The notes beneath the pieces were generated by a model. The model was not told the DNA's origin, did no database searches, and was given only the letters and a program-made list of their open reading frames with translations. The translations under genes were made by a program, and so were the position numbers. Positions 51,330 through 60,138 of a stretch of 64,000 nt of DNA are shown in pieces; position 1 is the first letter of the stretch; each line of letters starts with the position of its first letter. Origin of the DNA: Lentisphaeria bacterium UBA4640. GTDB lineage: Bacteria; Verrucomicrobiota; Lentisphaeria; Victivallales; UBA1829. The stretch spans positions 537-64,536 of the forward strand of contig DHMO01000026.1 of the NCBI GenBank assembly GCA_002405835.1, written 5' to 3'.

Positions 51330-52193
51330 ATGAACGCACTCAATACTTTTCTGATATTTGCGGCAACTGGAATGTTCTGTTTTCTGACGATCCGGCTAAT
51401 CTGCCGTTACCTGCTTGAAAAACTGGAATTCCGAATAAGCCCTGTTTATGAAGAACTCAAACGTTTTATTTCTCCGGACCGTCTTTTGATGCTGCGGATC
51501 TTTTCAGCCCTTATCACGGCATGTGCAGCATTTCTTGTTCAACTTGCCGGCGGAGTTGAGAAAATGGCTATTGCTCTTCCTGTCTCATGCGGATTTGCAA
51601 TAGCAGCATGGATTCTTGTTCTGCGTTACTATCAATGGAAATTGGCAAAGCGAAAAGAAGCGTTTGAAACAAAAATTTTAGATTTTACAATGGCTCTGAC
51701 AAACAGCATGAAATCCGGTCTTGCCCTGGGACAAGCGGTGGAAGCTGTCTCCCGGCGAATTGGCGGACCAATGCAGGAAGAACTTGTAATTCTGCTCAGG
51801 GAACACCGCCTTGGCGTTGACCTTCCCGAAGCGTTTGAACGCATGTACAAAAGGATGCCCTGCGAAGATATGCATCTTCTCGTAACAACAATAACCTTGA
51901 CAACCCGCTCCGGAGGAAGTCTCGTCGAAGTTCTTAATGAAATGGTTGATACCATCAGAGCCAGAACAGAATTTCAGGAACGTCTGAAAAACATGACAGC
52001 ACAGGGACGTTTTGAAGCCATCTCTATTTCAGCGGCTCCACTTGCGGCGTTCATCCTGCTTTACTGCATTGATCCGGTTCTGATGAAACCTCTTGTAACC
52101 ACCGGCTCCGGCTGGCTGGCCGTCGGGGTTGCCTCCATTCTTGTCTCTATCGGTTATTCCATTCTGAAACGAATTATCACAGTGGAGGTCTAA
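51330..52193 (+). CDS. tadB: Tad inner-membrane platform protein TadB
   Basis: 287 residues with membrane segments at about 5-22, 54-72, 77-97 and two near the C-terminus. Between these is the T2SF cytoplasmic domain: TKILDFTMALTNSMKSGLALGQAVE, then MPCEDMHLLVTTITLTTRSGGSLVEVL. T2SF proteins form the rotor-like base on which the ATPase works. The start has GGAGG. One base separates its stop from the TadC start. Confidence 0.88.
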   Translation: MNALNTFLIFAATGMFCFLTIRLICRYLLEKLEFRISPVYEELKRFISPDRLLMLRIFSALITACAAFLVQLAGGVEKMAIALPVSCGFAIAAWILVLRYYQWKLAKRKEAFETKILDFTMALTNSMKSGLALGQAVEAVSRRIGGPMQEELVILLREHRLGVDLPEAFERMYKRMPCEDMHLLVTTITLTTRSGGSLVEVLNEMVDTIRARTEFQERLKNMTAQGRFEAISISAAPLAAFILLYCIDPVLMKPLVTTGSGWLAVGVASILVSIGYSILKRIITVEV

Positions 52194-52194
52194 A

Positions 52195-53103
52195 ATGTCT
52201 AAAGACAACAATTTCCTAATCTACGCAGTAATTTTTCTGCTCGTGTTCGGGCCGTATCTCTTCCTCTCCTTTTTCCTGAACAAACCCAAAATGCAATTCA
52301 GGGATTTGGAGAACAGAAATCTGCCGCCGTTCTTCCGAAGACTTTGGGGAATCCTGTCCTGCTTCACGGAAAACCTCGGCAAACTTTCGAAAAAATTACA
52401 GCCGGGAAGAGCAAAAAAACTTCGGAACAAGCTTCTTGTTGCCAATATTAAAATGGATGTGGAATATATTTTTGCTGCGGAAATTCTGACAGGAATGACT
52501 GCAGCTGTTTTTGGCACCCTCTTTACGCTGATGGTATCCTCCAATGGAGGAATTGTCATTGGAGCAGGGTTGCTATTTGGATTCATCGGGCTTGTTTACC
52601 CATCTATGACAATAGAAAAGCTGGCAGATGAGCGACAGACTAAAATTATGCGCACTCTTCCCTTTGCAATAGATCTGATTGCTTCTGCAATGCGCTCCGG
52701 AGTAGACTTTTCAGCGGCAATCCGATACTATGTTTCCACGGAAAGCTCCTCTTCGCCGTTATCATTTGAATTTGGCATCATGCTCCGCCAAATTGAACTT
52801 GGAAAATCCAGAACGCAGGCCCTTGATGAGATGTCCGGACGCATTCAGCATGACGCTTTTACGGCATTTGCCGATGCCGTTATTCATGGAATTGAAATCG
52901 GAGCATCCATCGTCGAAACGATGAAAATCCAGGCGGAGGAAATGCGGAGAGTCCGGTTCAACATTGCGGAAAGAAAAGCTGCTCGGGCCGTTTCCGCTAT
53001 GATTTTCCCCATTGCCGTATTCATTATGCCGGCAATGTTTATTATCATTGGAGTTCCTGTTCTGCTTAAAGTAATGGGCAGTGGACTTGGAGGAGTCATG
53101 TGA
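52195..53103 (+). CDS. tadC: Tad inner-membrane platform protein TadC
   Basis: 302 residues, same class as TadB. Membrane segments are at about 8-28, 96-135 and two near the C-terminus (MIFPIAVFIMPAMFIIIG). The T2SF core has LPFAIDLIASAMRSGVDFSAAI, then MLRQIELGKSRTQALDEM and DAVIHGIEIGASIVETM. The stop overlaps the next start in TGATG. Together with TadB it completes the platform. Confidence 0.88.
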   Translation: MSKDNNFLIYAVIFLLVFGPYLFLSFFLNKPKMQFRDLENRNLPPFFRRLWGILSCFTENLGKLSKKLQPGRAKKLRNKLLVANIKMDVEYIFAAEILTGMTAAVFGTLFTLMVSSNGGIVIGAGLLFGFIGLVYPSMTIEKLADERQTKIMRTLPFAIDLIASAMRSGVDFSAAIRYYVSTESSSSPLSFEFGIMLRQIELGKSRTQALDEMSGRIQHDAFTAFADAVIHGIEIGASIVETMKIQAEEMRRVRFNIAERKAARAVSAMIFPIAVFIMPAMFIIIGVPVLLKVMGSGLGGVM

Positions 53104-54665
53104 TGAAAATGCAGATCAAATTTGTTTCCGGGGAAATAAAAGATCAATGTTTCCCGCTCGAACTCAATCAGGCGCTCTCAATCGGACGGTCTCATACCAA
53201 CCGGATTGTCTTGACATCTCCGGACATTTCCGGCCGTCATGTCATTGTCCGCTTTGGCTCTGACGACAAAATCCACATGGAAGTCTTAAGTTCCAGAATC
53301 ACAAAATGCAATGGAAAAAATGCCGGTATCGGTGACACTCTTGATGTCACCGCAGGCGATACAGTCCAGATGGGAGAACATACCGCTTTTATCTTTGAGC
53401 AGGTAAACTCTGATGATGAGAAGACCGTTCTTCAAGATGAAGATGCAGAACTGAGTAAAACCGTTGTCTCTCCAAAGACAACCGCCAAGCCTGCGCAAGC
53501 GACAACCGCAACAAAAGCCAAAGCAACGCCCTTGACATCCGAAGTAGATTCAGACGATTCCTCATCCGAAACAATTGCAATCCAGACACGTGTTGCCTCT
53601 GAAGAAGAACTGGAGGACATCAAAAACTCTTATCGGCTGAAAGCAAGGAAAAGGGTCATCCTCTGGACTGTTGCCATCGCAATGTTCCTTGGAATGAGTG
53701 TTTCTATGTACTTTCATCTGAAACCGGAAACGGAAGAGCATGTTTCCTGGCCCGTCAATGCAAATGGCCAGCGCCTTCAGGATTACACTTTTGTACCTGT
53801 TCCGGGAATCGATAATGAAAAAAAATCATATCTTGCACTTTTTTTCCCGGCAAGCCGCTCTGCAAAGATTGAAAAGAAAAACTTCCGGACAGATGTATGG
53901 ACCTATACGGGGAAAAACCGGGATGTCCTGCTGCATATTGAAACTAATTCCAAACACTCGAACAAGAATCTTTTCATTGATCATGATGAAGCAATTCAAC
54001 AATGGATGCGTAAACAGCGAACAGAAGATCCAACCCTCAGCTGGGGTGTTGACCGGGTTACAATTTTCGTGAACCGATCCAGCGGGGCAGGAATTCCGCT
54101 CACCATGGTGTCTTATACACGCAGGCTCGGCAATGATGACTTTTTCGGGTACGCGGTCTTTCTCCGCAATGCTGCGAACACACATCAGATCATGATTGAA
54201 GTCCCGTTGCAGTATCAGTGGCGCGCAGATCAATTTCTGCGTCGCGAGCTGATCGGCATGGTCATTATCCCCATCAATCACACCGTAGGCTTTTGGGAAG
54301 GCAGTTCCGTCTGGCGCAAAAATACCACTGTTGCTCAGGATTTGGAAGAAGCAAAAAGTTTCCTCCGCCAGGAAGCCCCCGTTTACTGGGGAAAGGTTTT
54401 CTATCGTCTGCGCAGTGCCTTGATAAAAGCGACTGCAGCCGGAGACATCAACGGCCTGAATGAAGCAAAACAGCTTCTTGCCGGACTTCGCGCTCGCCTG
54501 TCGGTCTGGTACAATGCCCAGAAACTTGCTTACCAATATGCGGAACAGAGCGGAGACAATGTCTCCATGCAGTCAATTCAAGCGACCTGCGAATCGGTTT
54601 TCTCCGCAGAATTTCAACAGGCTGATTTCCGTTATGATCTCATAAAACGCAAGGAGTGGAAATGA
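53103..54665 (+). CDS. FHA-domain membrane protein in the Tad locus
   Basis: 520 residues from ATG 53103 (TGATG overlap; the GTG at 53100 is less likely). Residues 15-95 form an FHA domain with SIGRSHTNRIVL and SPDISGRHVIV. A Ser/Thr/Ala-rich acidic linker follows, then one membrane helix at about 185-206 (LWTVAIAMFLGMSVSMYF) and a 310-residue extracytoplasmic domain that I do not recognise. The topology, cytoplasmic FHA/single helix/outer domain, resembles ring proteins such as YscD/PrgH of type III secretion, which suggests a scaffold linking motor to envelope. That analogy is inference. Confidence 0.75.
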   Translation: MKMQIKFVSGEIKDQCFPLELNQALSIGRSHTNRIVLTSPDISGRHVIVRFGSDDKIHMEVLSSRITKCNGKNAGIGDTLDVTAGDTVQMGEHTAFIFEQVNSDDEKTVLQDEDAELSKTVVSPKTTAKPAQATTATKAKATPLTSEVDSDDSSSETIAIQTRVASEEELEDIKNSYRLKARKRVILWTVAIAMFLGMSVSMYFHLKPETEEHVSWPVNANGQRLQDYTFVPVPGIDNEKKSYLALFFPASRSAKIEKKNFRTDVWTYTGKNRDVLLHIETNSKHSNKNLFIDHDEAIQQWMRKQRTEDPTLSWGVDRVTIFVNRSSGAGIPLTMVSYTRRLGNDDFFGYAVFLRNAANTHQIMIEVPLQYQWRADQFLRRELIGMVIIPINHTVGFWEGSSVWRKNTTVAQDLEEAKSFLRQEAPVYWGKVFYRLRSALIKATAAGDINGLNEAKQLLAGLRARLSVWYNAQKLAYQYAEQSGDNVSMQSIQATCESVFSAEFQQADFRYDLIKRKEWK

Positions 54666-57058
54666 TTTTTCAGAAAAGCAATCTTGCAATCCGTCTCGAA
54701 CTCAACGGGCGGATCCTGTATGAAATTACAGCAAAAGAGATGCCGGCAGAAGTCACGATCGGCCGAGCTTCCGGTTGTACTTGGGTCATCCCTGCAGAAG
54801 ACCGCGGAGCAAGCGGAAAACATGCAAAACTCGTAAAAAAGGGACCAGCGGTTTTTCTGCGTGATCTGGAAAGCAGAAACGGCGTTTTTTTCATGGAAGC
54901 AAAGATTGTTGAACGAAAGCTTTCTGCCGGAGAAATATATACAATCGGGGATTGCAAACTGATTGTGGAACACGCTCCGGAACAACAGAAAAAACAAACT
55001 TTTGAATTCAATCGTCTGGAACAGCTTTCCGGAAGCGGAAAAGGACAAATACATTCCCTGAAAGAAGCTGTTATCAACATCGGTTCCGACGAAAGCTGTG
55101 AAATTCAAATCAAGGATCCGCTTATTTCACATCTTCATGCGGTGATAGAAAATCATCCGGACGGAACCTGCTGGATCAAAGACAACAAAAGCCGCAACGG
55201 AACAAAAGTCAATGGGACACCTCTTACGGAAGAAAACGCAGAAACCGGCCGCATGCTGAAAGACGGCGACATTCTTTCCATCGCTTACATCGACTTCCGC
55301 TTCTGGGATAAAAACGTCGTTCATGTCCGGTCGCATCTTCTGTTGAAAATCGGAATTGTTGCGGCTACTGTCGCCATCGTTGTCGGAGGATATTTTGCAG
55401 TTCAAACGATTTTCCCATCGGCCAAAGCAATGCGTCTCAGAGCAGAGCGCCTTGCGGCAGCCTGCAATTTCAATGGAGCCCGCGAACTCCTGACAAAAGC
55501 CCTTGACGCCAGGGGTGCTGAAAATGATGCAGCACAAAGAAAAGACCTGAACCGGAAACTTAACCTCTGGCAGAATACAGCCGCAACCTGGTACACAATC
55601 CGGAAGCACCTTGCCGACAACTCAACCCGTTCGGGAATCCGGAGAGCCAATGCGCTTTTTGCATCACTTCTTTCTTCGGACAATGAAAACTGGACGTGGA
55701 ATGCCTCTGCATCCGCCAGCGAAATGAAAAATGCCCAGGAAACGCATAATCTTCTGAGCGCACTTCTTGCAGCAGAAGACCGCATCTCCAATTCTGAAGA
55801 AGATTTCTCCTATTTGAAATCTCTTGATGAAAAGCTCAGAAAAGCTGTCGCCGTCTGCGAAAGCACCCCCGCAGATTACCGAACAGGAGTCATTACCCGC
55901 GCCAAAGACATATCTAAAGAAATCAACGCTCTCGTTGAAGAACATAATGAACTTCAGAAAATCATGGAACGTTACAGCACTATCGAACAAACGGATTCCA
56001 TTGTCGCGGCAGTTCGTGCAATCCGTGAAAAATCCCAGAACCGTTATACGGAACGGAAAAACAATCGTCGTTCCGCCTCACAGACAGTAGTACTTTACTG
56101 TGACGCACTGCTCGAACCGCTGGACTTGCTGAAGCGAAGCGCTGAAGAACTCAAAAAAAATATGAATGCAGTTGCCATGTTCCAGTTCAGCAAGCAGAAA
56201 CTCCGCCTTCCCCTGCCGACTCCTGCGGAGTGCATGATCTCAGCAAACCTTTCTTCCCGGCGAGCGGAAATGGAACTTCGATGTGAACAGTTCAAAAAAA
56301 TCGCCGTACATCTCAAAAACTTTGAACGATTCCTTGTTCATAATGGAATCTCTCCGGAAAACCCGGATCGCGATCTTGACAACTTCTTCTCCAGTTCCAC
56401 CTGGGAAAAAGTTCTTGCCTGCGACTGTCTCAATTCAAAACTGCCGGCATACTCAGCAAAGAAACCCACATCGACATATGACCGCATGATTGGCGTCTAT
56501 GCGTTCTTCGAATATTTGCGTTCCCTTGACGGAGAATTTGATACAACCATTTTTGACGAACGTTTCAAACCGGAAGTATTCCGGGCCAGGGAACTTTTTT
56601 CATCAATAGAAACCTTCAATGCATTCTGCTCGGCTGCTCCAGGCAAACCGTTTGCCGGGGAAATCCCCCTTCTGCTCGCTGTAAACAACGGAGAAAACAC
56701 ATTCACACGCTACTGGAAATCAGTCTCCCGCATTCTTTCTCGACGGAATGCTCTGATTCGGGATATGACCGCCGTTTATCAAAAAGTCCCCTCCTCCCGG
56801 CGCGGAATCCTCGCCGGAGGAATCGCTTTGGCGTTGATTCCCGGCGAAAGCTCTGCAGAATCAAAAAAACTCCGCAAATCACTGAACAAATCGTTCATCG
56901 ACCTGCGGCGCAGTCTGGCAAAAAAAATAGAAAAAAACAAAGACTTGCCGCCGGAACAGGTTTTGCGGAATGAACGTGCTCTCCTGGCAGAGGGCATTCC
57001 CGGCGACCCCTTCCTCAAACAGCCGTGGACAGATCGCTTCGGAGGTGTCGGAAAATGA
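54662..57058 (+). CDS. large double-FHA membrane protein in the Tad locus
   Basis: 798 residues from ATG 54662, overlapping the previous stop (ATGA) and served by AAGGAG. Two FHA domains occupy about 10-100 (TIGRASGCTWVI, GKHAKLV, SRNGVFF) and 120-215 (NIGSDESCEIQI, SHLHAVIE, SRNGTKVNG). A membrane helix lies at about 225-247. The remaining 550 residues are helical, rich in Lys/Glu/Ala, with probable coiled coils and TPR-like pairs near the start (FNGARELLTKALDARG). It would face the periplasm. I know no standard Tad protein like it. Confidence 0.72.
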   Translation: MIFQKSNLAIRLELNGRILYEITAKEMPAEVTIGRASGCTWVIPAEDRGASGKHAKLVKKGPAVFLRDLESRNGVFFMEAKIVERKLSAGEIYTIGDCKLIVEHAPEQQKKQTFEFNRLEQLSGSGKGQIHSLKEAVINIGSDESCEIQIKDPLISHLHAVIENHPDGTCWIKDNKSRNGTKVNGTPLTEENAETGRMLKDGDILSIAYIDFRFWDKNVVHVRSHLLLKIGIVAATVAIVVGGYFAVQTIFPSAKAMRLRAERLAAACNFNGARELLTKALDARGAENDAAQRKDLNRKLNLWQNTAATWYTIRKHLADNSTRSGIRRANALFASLLSSDNENWTWNASASASEMKNAQETHNLLSALLAAEDRISNSEEDFSYLKSLDEKLRKAVAVCESTPADYRTGVITRAKDISKEINALVEEHNELQKIMERYSTIEQTDSIVAAVRAIREKSQNRYTERKNNRRSASQTVVLYCDALLEPLDLLKRSAEELKKNMNAVAMFQFSKQKLRLPLPTPAECMISANLSSRRAEMELRCEQFKKIAVHLKNFERFLVHNGISPENPDRDLDNFFSSSTWEKVLACDCLNSKLPAYSAKKPTSTYDRMIGVYAFFEYLRSLDGEFDTTIFDERFKPEVFRARELFSSIETFNAFCSAAPGKPFAGEIPLLLAVNNGENTFTRYWKSVSRILSRRNALIRDMTAVYQKVPSSRRGILAGGIALALIPGESSAESKKLRKSLNKSFIDLRRSLAKKIEKNKDLPPEQVLRNERALLAEGIPGDPFLKQPWTDRFGGVGK

Positions 57059-57252
57059 TCGTCAGACCGTACAAAAACGAACAAGGGTCTGTCGCTTTGG
57101 AATACGTGCTGACACTCTCCGTTGCTGTCGTCTTCCTCTGTGCCTGGTATCTTGTCTTTGAACCGGGCAACGGTTTTACGCCCGATGTAGGAAAGCCGTT
57201 TGTCGCATATTTTCAGAGAATTCTTTGCGGAATCGCATTACCCGTACCATAA
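57055..57252 (+). CDS. Flp/TadE-like small pilin, 65 residues
   Basis: The start ATG overlaps the previous stop. A short basic leader ends in EQGSVALEYVLTLSVAVVF: Gly at the cleavage point, Glu and Tyr at mature positions 5 and 6 as in Flp pilins, then one membrane helix. The 25 residues after the helix are proline-rich. It would be cut by the TadV peptidase encoded downstream. First of five Flp-like genes. Confidence 0.75.
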   Translation: MIVRPYKNEQGSVALEYVLTLSVAVVFLCAWYLVFEPGNGFTPDVGKPFVAYFQRILCGIALPVP

Positions 57253-57264
57253 CAGGAGAAAGAA

Positions 57265-57567
57265 ATGAAGAACAAACGCATATATGTTACAGAGAACATC
57301 CCCGTTAAACGAGGAAAACGAAAAGAGAGAGGCGCATGTGCTCTGGAACATATTATTATAGATATACTGATCTTTGCCTCAATCATTGGTCTCATTGTCA
57401 CATTTTGGCAATCCTGCACAAGCATGGTGGAGCAATTGTGGAAACTGACAACAACCGAAGAAGTTCAAAAAATCTCCCAGCCCCAAAGCGGGAAAGCTGA
57501 AAAGGACAAAAAACAGGAAACGGAAACTCTGAAAGAGAAAAAACAGGAAGCTGAAAAGGAACATTGA
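57265..57567 (+). CDS. divergent Flp-like pilin with charged C-terminal tail
   Basis: 100 residues; GGAGAAAG before the ATG. A basic leader (KRGKRKERG) is followed by ACALEHIIIDILIFASIIGL: Glu at mature position 5 is kept but the usual Tyr is His. After the helix the last 30 residues are almost all Lys, Glu and Gln. It may be a minor pilin or a regulator of pilin processing. Four bases separate it from the next gene. Confidence 0.65.
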   Translation: MKNKRIYVTENIPVKRGKRKERGACALEHIIIDILIFASIIGLIVTFWQSCTSMVEQLWKLTTTEEVQKISQPQSGKAEKDKKQETETLKEKKQEAEKEH

Positions 57568-57570
57568 AAA

Positions 57571-57894
57571 ATGGGAGAATGGAAGCGAACAGCAAAGGAG
57601 ATTGTCTGCCATCCCCGCGGAGCAACCGCAATGGAATACATTATGATCGCTCTGCTCGTGATTTCGGCGATTCTAGGAACCGCGTTCGTTTTCAGTGAAA
57701 GTTTGCAAAACATGATGAAACATGTGGTTGGAACCGTGCATTCTGCTGATGATGCGCAAAACACGGAAGTTCAGAATGCCCGGGCTCTCGAAAAACGGAG
57801 GCTTGCACGGGCATTGAACTCTGCTCAGAACAATGCTCAGGCAATCGCAAACTCACAAACGGAAGAATATTTCGGAGAAAACACGGGAAAATAA
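57571..57894 (+). CDS. Flp-type pilin with extended C-terminus
   Basis: 107 residues. Leader ending HPRG, then ATAMEYIMIALLVISAILG, a standard Flp cleavage site and helix. The 60-residue tail is Ala/Gln/Asn-rich (NNAQAIANSQTEE), longer than typical Flp proteins. The tail shares its style with the next two pilins, suggesting one family of elongated pilins. Confidence 0.82.
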   Translation: MGEWKRTAKEIVCHPRGATAMEYIMIALLVISAILGTAFVFSESLQNMMKHVVGTVHSADDAQNTEVQNARALEKRRLARALNSAQNNAQAIANSQTEEYFGENTGK

Positions 57895-57963
57895 GATTTT
57901 TTCTAGAAAATATGAGGGGTCAAATCCTACATATAAGTAGAAAAAGTTCTGAAAAGGGAAAAA

Positions 57964-58422
57964 ATGAAAAAGCTAAAATTCAACGAAACAGGAAATTCGC
58001 TTTGCGGGAAAGTTTTCCGCCGATTCCTCGGTGAGGAATGCGGTGCTGTTGCAATGGAATACATTGTCATCGCCCTCCTCGTCGCCGCCGCGATCGTCGG
58101 ACTTGTCATCGTGTTCAGCGGAAGCCTCCAGAGCATGCTCGCTCAGATCATCGGTGTTACACAATCAACCGACAATACACAAATCCAAAGCGCGCAGGCG
58201 AAGCGCGATACCGATAAAGGCGCTCTCAACAGCGGATTGTCAAGCGCGGAATCCAATGCAAAGGCTATCGCAAACGGACAGGGAACAGAAGGTGGAACCG
58301 GCAGCTCCAGAGACGGTTCGGAGGGCGGAGTATGCAAACCGGGTGATCCCTTCCCAAGTGACTATGTTTTCCCAAACAACAGACACAAAAAAATACACAG
58401 AAAACCCCTTAAACTAAAATAA
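57964..58422 (+). CDS. Flp-type pilin, longest copy
   Basis: 152 residues; GAAAAGGGA upstream. Leader ends GEECG, then AVAMEYIVIALLVAAAIVGL. The tail is Gln/Ala/Asn-rich (NAKAIANGQGTEGGTGSS) and ends in about 30 basic and Pro-rich residues (NNRHKKIHRKPLKLK) absent from the neighbour. Residues 1-85 are nearly identical to the next gene, also at DNA level, so this is a recent tandem duplication. The C-terminal extension may come from a frameshift or fusion. Confidence 0.85.
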   Translation: MKKLKFNETGNSLCGKVFRRFLGEECGAVAMEYIVIALLVAAAIVGLVIVFSGSLQSMLAQIIGVTQSTDNTQIQSAQAKRDTDKGALNSGLSSAESNAKAIANGQGTEGGTGSSRDGSEGGVCKPGDPFPSDYVFPNNRHKKIHRKPLKLK

Positions 58423-58444
58423 AACATAAAGGAGAAAAGGGAAA

Positions 58445-58777
58445 ATGAAAAAACTTAAATTCAGTCGGGCAAAGAACACTCTTTGCGGAAAAATCCTTCG
58501 CCGGATCCTCGGAGAAGAATGCGGAGCTGTTGCAATGGAATACATTGTCATCGCTCTCCTCGTCGCCGCCGCGATTGTCGGACTCGTCATGGTTTTCAGC
58601 GGAAGCCTCCAGAGCATGCTCGGACAAATCATCGGTGTTACACAATCAACCAACAATACAGAAATTCAAACGGCGCAGAAGGAACGCGATACAGACAAAA
58701 CAAATCTTAACAACGCATTAAAAGCAGCTCAAACCAATGCAGAAGCCATTGCTGACGGTCAGAAGAGCAATGAATAA
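58445..58777 (+). CDS. Flp-type pilin, tandem duplicate
   Basis: 110 residues with GGAGAAAAGG upstream. Same leader and helix as the preceding gene (GEECG / AVAMEYIVIALLVAAAIVGL), then a shorter tail ending QTNAEAIADGQKSNE. As the copy with the standard end, it is a good candidate for the major pilin. The prepilin peptidase gene follows after 37 bases. Confidence 0.88.
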   Translation: MKKLKFSRAKNTLCGKILRRILGEECGAVAMEYIVIALLVAAAIVGLVMVFSGSLQSMLGQIIGVTQSTNNTEIQTAQKERDTDKTNLNNALKAAQTNAEAIADGQKSNE

Positions 58778-58814
58778 CTAGCCAAGACGAAGAACTTTCC
58801 AAGGAGTCATCAAC

Positions 58815-59354
58815 ATGTACTGGATTTATACGCTCTGTGTTGCAACACCGCTTCTGGCGATTCTTTGCTGGAAAGACTGCAAGTTCCGTCTGCTGCCGAA
58901 TTCACTGACACTCGGATTGGCGGTGCTGGGACTCGTCTGGCGTTTGGTGTTCGGCGGAATTTCCGGTTTTGTCGACGGACTCCTTGGAGGTCTTCTCTGC
59001 GCCGCATTCCTCCTGATCCCCTTTCTGATGAGAGGGGCAGGAGGCGGCGATCTCAAAATGATTTTCGCCGCGGGAATCTTCTTCGGTCTGCGCTTCAGCT
59101 GCGCAGGACTGCTCTTCATTTCGATCTGCGGACTCGTTCTCGGACTTGTCATGATGGCATTCGGAGCAGTCAGCTCCGGACGTCTCAAGCACAATCTGCG
59201 AAGTATTTTCGACTGGCGCTATGACCGGAAAGCCGGCGCGGAAAAACTGCCGCCGCGCGAAGATGAAAAAGGGCGGGTTCCGTTTGGCGTCGCCATTGCC
59301 ATCGGAACAATTCTGACACTGTTTTACGCCTGGGCGCTGGAGGTGCAGCCATGA
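58815..59354 (+). CDS. cpaA: Tad prepilin peptidase TadV/CpaA
   Basis: 179 residues with about six membrane segments. The two catalytic aspartates of A24-family peptidases are visible: WKDCKFRLLPN at about 17-27 and GGGDLKM at about 76-82. It removes the Flp leaders after Gly. TadV proteins lack the N-methylation domain, consistent with this length. The stop overlaps the TadE-like gene start by 4 bases. Confidence 0.88.
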   Translation: MYWIYTLCVATPLLAILCWKDCKFRLLPNSLTLGLAVLGLVWRLVFGGISGFVDGLLGGLLCAAFLLIPFLMRGAGGGDLKMIFAAGIFFGLRFSCAGLLFISICGLVLGLVMMAFGAVSSGRLKHNLRSIFDWRYDRKAGAEKLPPREDEKGRVPFGVAIAIGTILTLFYAWALEVQP

Positions 59355-60121
59355 AACGCATTGACTCGAAAGGTTCCATGATGCTGGAAACGGTTCTTGT
59401 GCTTCCGATTTTCATTCTTATCATATTCCTGCTGATTCAGCTGACCTTCGTCTGGGTGGCTCAACAGGTTACGTATTATGCCGCCTACTGCGGCACCCGC
59501 GCAGCCCTGGTCTACAATCCCGCTGATTACGGCGCCAGAGAACAAAAAGACGGAAGCTGGGATACGGAAGGCTGGATTCGCACCGGCGTTGTACACCATG
59601 TCGCCTGCACAGCGCTCTCCTGGATCAGCTGGTCTCTGGACGGAGAAGATTATCAGAATTTCCGTATTGGCTTCTATCAGGTTCCTCTTTCATCTAAAGT
59701 AAAAAGACAGGTTTCTGTCCGCGTTGTGGAATTCGAAAAAATTACAGATGGTAAAAATGTTTCAAAAAAAGAAAAAGAAAGAATGGCGTCTGTTCACGAA
59801 CAATTTCCTGCGGTTACGGTCAGCGTAAACTTCAAATGTCCTCTGTTTATCCCGCTTGGAGCTCCGGTGGTTGCCTATTTCTTTGCTCTGAATCAGATGA
59901 AAGTAAAACCCGAAATGCTTGACCGGCAGCCAATCGGAATCGAAGGTTTTACGGCTCCACACGGGGATCAGATAGACACTTGGCTGGAAATGAACCGGAA
60001 CTATCACAAGAGAAACAGTATCGAATACTACAACATCGACATTACCCAAACCTGCACTTTGGCGAAACCTTACAAAACGGATACATATCCTCTTATCCCG
60101 AACGTCAGTAAAATATGGTAA
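59351..60121 (+). CDS. TadE-like pseudopilin
   Basis: 256 residues. N-terminus KGSMMLETVLVLPIFILIIFLL: Gly cleavage site, Glu at mature position 5 and a TadE-type helix ending in LP. The 220-residue extracytoplasmic part is unassigned and includes VTVSVNFKCPLFIPLGAP, also TadE-like. Pseudopilins initiate or tip the Flp fibre. Overlaps TadV upstream; the TadG-like gene follows. Confidence 0.82.
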   Translation: MKRIDSKGSMMLETVLVLPIFILIIFLLIQLTFVWVAQQVTYYAAYCGTRAALVYNPADYGAREQKDGSWDTEGWIRTGVVHHVACTALSWISWSLDGEDYQNFRIGFYQVPLSSKVKRQVSVRVVEFEKITDGKNVSKKEKERMASVHEQFPAVTVSVNFKCPLFIPLGAPVVAYFFALNQMKVKPEMLDRQPIGIEGFTAPHGDQIDTWLEMNRNYHKRNSIEYYNIDITQTCTLAKPYKTDTYPLIPNVSKIW

Positions 60122-60138
60122 AGAAAGGCTCTCTCATC

